DNA from: Marinosulfonomonas sp.
Lineage (GTDB): Bacteria; Pseudomonadota; Alphaproteobacteria; Rhodobacterales; Rhodobacteraceae
Direction of reading: 5' to 3'
NCBI GenBank assembly: GCA_015488685.1
Contig: WFNH01000111.1
Coordinates: 1 to 38,467, forward strand
DNA: 38,467 nucleotides
Part shown: positions 34,694-38,467 of the stretch, piece after piece
Position numbering within the stretch: the stretch's first letter is position 1
Layout of the letters: every line of letters starts with the position of its first letter
Translations under genes and position numbers: made by a program
The notes under the pieces: generated by a model
Databases searched by the model: none
What the model was told of the DNA's origin: nothing
Seen by the model: the letters and a program-made list of their open reading frames with translations, nothing else

Positions 34694-35508
34694 CCCAGAT
34701 CGCGCATTGCGGTATTGGCCTGTTGCACCGCAGGGGCGGAGGGGAAACGCACCTCGACCTCGGCCAATGTCACACACGCCTCTTTCTGCTGGCCGATGGC
34801 CCCCAAAGATGTGCCCAGTTTATACAAGGCCTCGGGCGCTTTGGGACCATCCGGTGCGCCGGAGAAGGCCTCGAGATAGGCGCGCGCGGCGCTTGTCATC
34901 TCGCCCAGATTTTCAAACGCCTGCCCGCGCAGGAAATGCACATCCGTGCTTAGCGGACTACCGGGGTAGGTCTGGGTAAAGGTCTCAAGCTGCGTTGCGG
35001 CGCCGCGAAAGTCACCGGATGCGAGCGCCTCCTGCGCCCGCACGTAATCTGCCTTTTCGCCAACCGCCAGTTCCGTATCATCAACCGTATCAGGCGTGGT
35101 CACAACAGGGGTAGTGGCCACATCAACACCGCCCAGCGTGGTGCCTTGGGACAGTTTGCTGATGTCGCAATTCGTTTCCAGTTCGCACAGACGAAATTCC
35201 AGATCACCGATCCGGTTGGTGCCGTCTGCAACAACGCGGTTAATACGGTTTTCCAACTGCTCGGATTTTGCCGTCAATTCCTGCAAGGCGGCCTCGATCG
35301 CATCCACCCGCTCAAGGGTCGAGCCACCGGCAACGGTCGTCCCCGGCGCACTGGTGGTGGACAACTCGCGTTTCAGGCGCTGCACCTCAACATAAAGCAC
35401 CGACAATTCCTGCCGGATGTCTGCCAAAGTTTGCTGATCGGCCTGCGCGGCGGCAGGTGCCACCGGCAGAACCGACAATCCGATAATTAGCGCAAGTATC
35501 CGTTTCAT
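34684..35508 (-). CDS. cpoB: Tol-Pal system protein YbgF/CpoB
   Basis: 274 aa from the ATG at 35508, with AAGGA 6 nt upstream; the longer frame overlaps the upstream spacer. Signal peptide about 1-22 (ending APAAAQA). A coiled-coil segment follows (about 25-105: LADIRQELSVLYVEVQRLKRELS, VDAIEAALQELTAKSEQLENRINRVV). TPR repeats lie at about 155-270 (AQEALASGDFRGAATQLETFTQTYPGSPLSTDVHFLRGQAFENLGEMTSAARAYLEAF). A periplasmic protein that links Tol function to peptidoglycan synthesis. It sits 14 nt after pal and overlaps tilS. Confidence 0.94.
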   Translation of the reverse strand: MKRILALIIGLSVLPVAPAAAQADQQTLADIRQELSVLYVEVQRLKRELSTTSAPGTTVAGGSTLERVDAIEAALQELTAKSEQLENRINRVVADGTNRIGDLEFRLCELETNCDISKLSQGTTLGGVDVATTPVVTTPDTVDDTELAVGEKADYVRAQEALASGDFRGAATQLETFTQTYPGSPLSTDVHFLRGQAFENLGEMTSAARAYLEAFSGAPDGPKAPEALYKLGTSLGAIGQQKEACVTLAEVEVRFPSAPAVQQANTAMRDLGCN

Positions 35509-35522
35509 CAGTCGTCCTTGGT

Positions 35523-36035
35523 TTACGCGCCGGCACCCGCCGAAATCACCGTCACGGCACGGCGGTTCTGGGCAAAGCAGCTTTCTTCGGAACAAACCGC
35601 AATCGGGCGCTCCTTGCCGTAGGTTACCGTGCGTAAGCGGCTGGCTGCAACCCCTTGCGAGATCAGGAATTCCGAAACCGCATTGGCCCGGCGCGCGCCC
35701 AGTGCAAGGTTATATGCGCGTGTGCCCCGTTCGTCGGCATGACCTTCGATGATGGCGGCAAATTCCGGATTGTCCATCAGCCATTTCGCCTGCCCCGTCA
35801 GGGTGGCGCGGCCTTCGGGGGTCAAGGTGCTTGTGTCAACGGCAAACAGCACGCGGTCGCCAACGGTCTGTTGGAAATAGGCTGCGGAATGTGGATCAGA
35901 TGCTGTTCCAGTCCCCTGCCCCATACCGGCACCACCATTACCTGTGCCGTTGCCGCCATTCAGCGCCCCGGGATTGGTACAGGCCGAAAGGCCCAGTGCT
36001 GCAACGACGAATATTGCCTTGTAAAGATATGTCAT
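35523..36035 (-). CDS. pal: Peptidoglycan-associated lipoprotein Pal
   Basis: 170 aa. Lipobox LSAC with lipidated C19, then a Gly/Asn-rich linker (about 22-45). The OmpA_C domain follows (about 55-167) with VLFAVDTSTLTPEGRATLTGQAKWL, IIEGHADERGTRAYNLALGARRANAV (peptidoglycan-binding Asp/Arg) and the CFAQNRRAVTVI end. It anchors the outer membrane to the cell wall and binds TolB. Between tolB and pal is an 87-bp gap containing a hairpin, so pal may also be controlled separately. Confidence 0.97.
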   Translation of the reverse strand: MTYLYKAIFVVAALGLSACTNPGALNGGNGTGNGGAGMGQGTGTASDPHSAAYFQQTVGDRVLFAVDTSTLTPEGRATLTGQAKWLMDNPEFAAIIEGHADERGTRAYNLALGARRANAVSEFLISQGVAASRLRTVTYGKERPIAVCSEESCFAQNRRAVTVISAGAGA

Positions 36036-36087
36036 GGGTTGTCCCCGCTTTCGTTTTTGTTGGCTCGATTGTCTTTGTTTATACCAC

Positions 36088-36113
36088 CACGGCGCCCATT
36101 TGGAAACGCCGTG
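36088..36113 (-). promoter_or_regulatory. Intercistronic hairpin between tolB and pal
   Basis: CACGGCG (36088-36094) and CGCCGTG (36107-36113) pair perfectly over 7 bp with a 12-nt loop, beginning 9 nt after the tolB stop. No U-tract follows, so an RNA-processing or stability element is more likely than a full terminator. Confidence 0.45.
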
Positions 36114-36122
36114 TATTTCACT

Positions 36123-37454
36123 TTATTTCAACAGCGGCGACCACGCCGGATCTGACGCTCCGCCCTGTGTTTTTACCCGCTTCAGGTTACGCCCGCTGAT
36201 GTCCACAGAATAAAGCGAGGAAGACCCGTTTGCCCCGGCTGTTTCGCGCATGAACATAATCACGCGGCCGTTGGGTGACCATGTCGGCCCCTCATCCAGA
36301 AACGATGCCGTCAAAAGGCGTTCTTCCGAGCCATCCAGCCGCATCACGCCAATATGGAACCGGCCCTTGTTCTGTTTGGTAAAGGCCACCAGATCACCAC
36401 GCGGCGACCAGACAGGGGTGGCGTAGCGCCCTTCTTTGCCAAAACTGATGCGCCGTGCCTCGCCACCATTTGCGGACATAATGTATAGCTGCTGATTGCC
36501 CGACCTGTCGCTTTCAAACACGATCTGCTTGCCATCGGGTGAAAAGCTGGGGGCAGTTTCGATTGACGGCTCGGAGGTCAGGCGCACGGGATTGCCGCCG
36601 CCAATACTCATCCGGTAAATATCGGTATTACCGCCGCGCGACAGGGAATAGACCACCGTTTGTCCATCCGGCGAGAAACGCGGCGCAAAGGTCATTGTTC
36701 CGGGTTGATCGGCCAGTACACGGCGGCCAACGGTGGCCACATCCAGCACATAAATCTTGGGAAAGCCCGTTTCATAGGACGTATACAGCACCCGGTCACC
36801 GGTCGGTGAAAACCGCGGGGCCAGCACGATTGAACGGCTATCGGTCAGATATTGCACATTCGCGCCATCGTAATCCATGATCGCCAGCCGTTTCTGGCGG
36901 GCGTCTTTCGGGCCTGTTTCGGAAACAAACACCACGCGGCTGTCGAAATACGGGCCTTCGCCGGTGATCCGGCTATAGGCGGCATCCGCCACCTTATGCG
37001 CCATGCGTCGCCAGCTTTTGGTGGTGCCGCCGAATTGCAGACCCTCGCCAAGGGGTGCACCGGAAAAGACATCGAACAGGCGGAATTTTACAGTCAGCCG
37101 ACCGCCGGACCCGACAGTAACAGCCCCCACAATCAGCGCCTGCGCATTGATCGCTTTCCAGTCGGCATATTGCACCGGACTGTTGAAATTCGTCACATTC
37201 GAGATGAACGCGTTTTTCGGAATCTCCCGAAACAGCCCCGTTCCGGTCAGATCGGCAGCTACTACACGGGCAATCTGGCTGGCATAGTCGCCTGCCCCCC
37301 TGTTTTCGGCCACAAAATCGGGCACCGCAAAGGGCATCGGCTCGATCACGCCGTCCTTTAGCTCAAGGGTCAATTCCGCCCTGCTTGTGGACGGCATGGT
37401 TACCGCAGCAATCATTGCCGCCAGTAAAAGGGTCATAACTCGGGATATGATCAT
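36123..37454 (-). CDS. tolB: Tol-Pal system translocation protein TolB
   Basis: 443 aa. Signal peptide about 1-26 (ending STSRAE). The N-terminal TolB domain (about 30-165) is followed by a six-bladed beta-propeller of WD40-like repeats ([67 protein letters not shown] and later copies). A periplasmic partner of Pal and TolA. Its start overlaps the tolA stop (ATGA), indicating coupling. The C-terminus ends [10 protein letters not shown], as usual. Confidence 0.97.
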   Translation of the reverse strand: MIISRVMTLLLAAMIAAVTMPSTSRAELTLELKDGVIEPMPFAVPDFVAENRGAGDYASQIARVVAADLTGTGLFREIPKNAFISNVTNFNSPVQYADWKAINAQALIVGAVTVGSGGRLTVKFRLFDVFSGAPLGEGLQFGGTTKSWRRMAHKVADAAYSRITGEGPYFDSRVVFVSETGPKDARQKRLAIMDYDGANVQYLTDSRSIVLAPRFSPTGDRVLYTSYETGFPKIYVLDVATVGRRVLADQPGTMTFAPRFSPDGQTVVYSLSRGGNTDIYRMSIGGGNPVRLTSEPSIETAPSFSPDGKQIVFESDRSGNQQLYIMSANGGEARRISFGKEGRYATPVWSPRGDLVAFTKQNKGRFHIGVMRLDGSEERLLTASFLDEGPTWSPNGRVIMFMRETAGANGSSSLYSVDISGRNLKRVKTQGGASDPAWSPLLK

Positions 37455-38467
37455 TTGAGCCTCATATTCTCAGGGTTAAACGTGATGTTAACAATTTTCC
37501 ACTGTTCGTATTTATCTGTCGGCAAATTATAGCCGTTCGCACCGCAGCGGATAATCGCACGGCGGGCTGTTTCATAAGCTTGTTTGGCCACGGCTTCGCT
37601 GCCGCCTTCATATCCGGTCATGCGGATCGAGCCGACGTTGGGTTTGCCATCCTTGCCCAGTTCAAAGCGCAGAACCACCTTGGCCTGAAGCGCGGCGGTG
37701 GACAGGGCGCCAACATTCCAGCACTTGCGCACCTCTAGCAAGAACGCATCTTTCTGGCCACGCGACAGCGGCGGGCCTGCGGGGGCGGACGAGGCCGCAG
37801 CGGCAGCAGCTTCTTCGGCCTGCAATTGACGCATCGTTTCGTCGATTGACTGGCTATTGTCATTTGCCGTTGGCTGATCCGTTGTTGCCGTTTGAACCGG
37901 TGGTGCGGGTCGTCTGGGCCGTGCCGACGGGCGAACCGAACTGGCCGGTGCCGATGTTTCCGGAACAATGCGGTCACTTGATTCCTCGGGTGCTGCAGGC
38001 GGCTCGGGATCGGGCGGTTTCTGCGCATCGGGGGCCGGTGTGTTATCCGGATGGGCCTCGTCTGCAACGGCAACATCCGGTGGCGGTGGCGCAACCGGAT
38101 CAGGCGTCACCCGATCCGATGGGCGGGGTGTTGCCAGCGGTGCAGGTGGTGCGATGACCACTGGGTTGTCCTCGGCCGGCGGCTGTGGCGTTTCTGGCGG
38201 GGTTTCATCCGGTTCCGGCACGGGTGGCGGCGCAACCTCGGTCACAGACGGTGCTGAATCTTGGGGGGGGGTCGGGTCTTCGGGCGGCGTTTCCACTACA
38301 GGATTATCGGGCACTGCCGGTGTTGTATCGGGCGCATCGGGCACGGGTTTTGGTGTGCTGAGGGCCGCAAATTCATCCGCCGTGATGATCGACACACTCG
38401 CCACCTCCAGATTGTCTTTCGGAACGGATGAAAACAGCCCACCGAGCAAAGCCCAGCCGATAAGGAC
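37451..38467 (-). CDS. tolA: TolA, 5' end beyond the window
   Basis: 338 residues are visible. The frame stays open to the last base, and its first residues ([14 protein letters not shown]) are the end of the N-terminal TM, so the start lies outside. A long Pro/acidic middle region (about 50-215) replaces the Ala/Lys helical domain II of enterobacterial TolA. A short helix with an Ala run follows ([18 protein letters not shown]). The TolA-III/TonB-like C-terminal domain ([10 protein letters not shown]-type [20 protein letters not shown]) ends the protein. It transduces the proton-motive force of TolQR to Pal. A nine-G run (38263-38271) lies in Pro codons. Confidence 0.93.
   Translation of the reverse strand, partial: VLIGWALLGGLFSSVPKDNLEVASVSIITADEFAALSTPKPVPDAPDTTPAVPDNPVVETPPEDPTPPQDSAPSVTEVAPPPVPEPDETPPETPQPPAEDNPVVIAPPAPLATPRPSDRVTPDPVAPPPPDVAVADEAHPDNTPAPDAQKPPDPEPPAAPEESSDRIVPETSAPASSVRPSARPRRPAPPVQTATTDQPTANDNSQSIDETMRQLQAEEAAAAAASSAPAGPPLSRGQKDAFLLEVRKCWNVGALSTAALQAKVVLRFELGKDGKPNVGSIRMTGYEGGSEAVAKQAYETARRAIIRCGANGYNLPTDKYEQWKIVNITFNPENMRLK

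Noticed and set aside
31420-38467. Long plus-strand frames opposite ftsH and tolB (for example 32092-33366)
   Set aside because: Antisense shadows of strongly coding minus-strand genes with intact motifs; no independent start signals or domains.
1-38467. CRISPR array, insertion sequence, prophage or toxin-antitoxin pair
   Set aside because: No regularly spaced repeats, transposase or integrase motifs, or small paired toxin-like genes were found in the window.

Overview
The window reads as a chromosomal segment of an alphaproteobacterium, most likely Rhodobacterales (Roseobacter group). Pointers are the order infA-maf-RNase E/G-yacG-tRNA-Phe, a Tad pilus locus with an OmpA-type lipoprotein and two TPR lipoproteins, a tolA-tolB-pal-cpoB-tilS-ftsH run, neighbouring folD and fhs, and a PraR-like XRE regulator. 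Base composition is moderately GC-rich in genes and AT-rich in several intergenic stretches. I see no transposase, phage gene, CRISPR array or other sign of recent transfer, so most of the window is core genome.

Layout. 1-2.7 kb (minus): an XRE regulator, histidinol-phosphatase (hisN-like) and an 8-oxoguanine deaminase-type amidohydrolase. 3.0-5.4 kb (plus): quinone oxidoreductase, PfkB sugar kinase and dtd. 5.4-9.0 kb (minus): CAP-domain protein, PhnA/YjdM-like protein, tRNA-Phe(GAA), yacG, a compact RNase E/G, maf and infA. 9.1-10.6 kb (plus): a methyltransferase and a membrane protein of unknown function. 10.5-13.6 kb: a LysR regulator divergent from phnW-phnX, a 2-aminoethylphosphonate degradation module with a perfect dyad in the shared control region. 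14.1-23.2 kb (plus): Tad/Flp pilus genes cpaC, OmpA lipoprotein | terminator and promoter | cpaE, cpaF, tadB, tadC, two TPR lipoproteins and a prepilin peptidase. 23.2-27.2 kb: a large polytopic membrane protein divergent from a winged-helix/AAA ATPase that is translationally coupled to a crotonase. 27.2-30.6 kb (minus): folD, fhs and a MOSC protein. 30.6-38.5 kb (minus): tam-like methyltransferase, ftsH, tilS, cpoB, pal, tolB and 5'-incomplete tolA.

How the genes work together. CpaC forms the outer-membrane channel, CpaF powers pilus assembly, TadB and TadC form the inner-membrane platform, CpaE places the machine, the lipoproteins support the outer-membrane complex and CpaA processes pilin. 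The locus lacks flp, cpaB and tadEFG, so these must lie elsewhere if the pilus is made. PhnW and PhnX convert 2-aminoethylphosphonate to phosphonoacetaldehyde and then to acetaldehyde plus phosphate. Fhs and FolD interconvert formate-level and methylene-level tetrahydrofolate. Tol-Pal maintains the outer membrane during division.

Most interesting: (i) the wHTH-AAA ATPase/crotonase pair beside the Tad locus, possibly an undescribed accessory module; (ii) a 30-nt-arm inverted repeat whose 27-nt relative 27 kb away carries a compensatory base-pair change; (iii) three strong palindromic control sites, at the XRE promoter, upstream of the quinone oxidoreductase, and between lysR and phnW.
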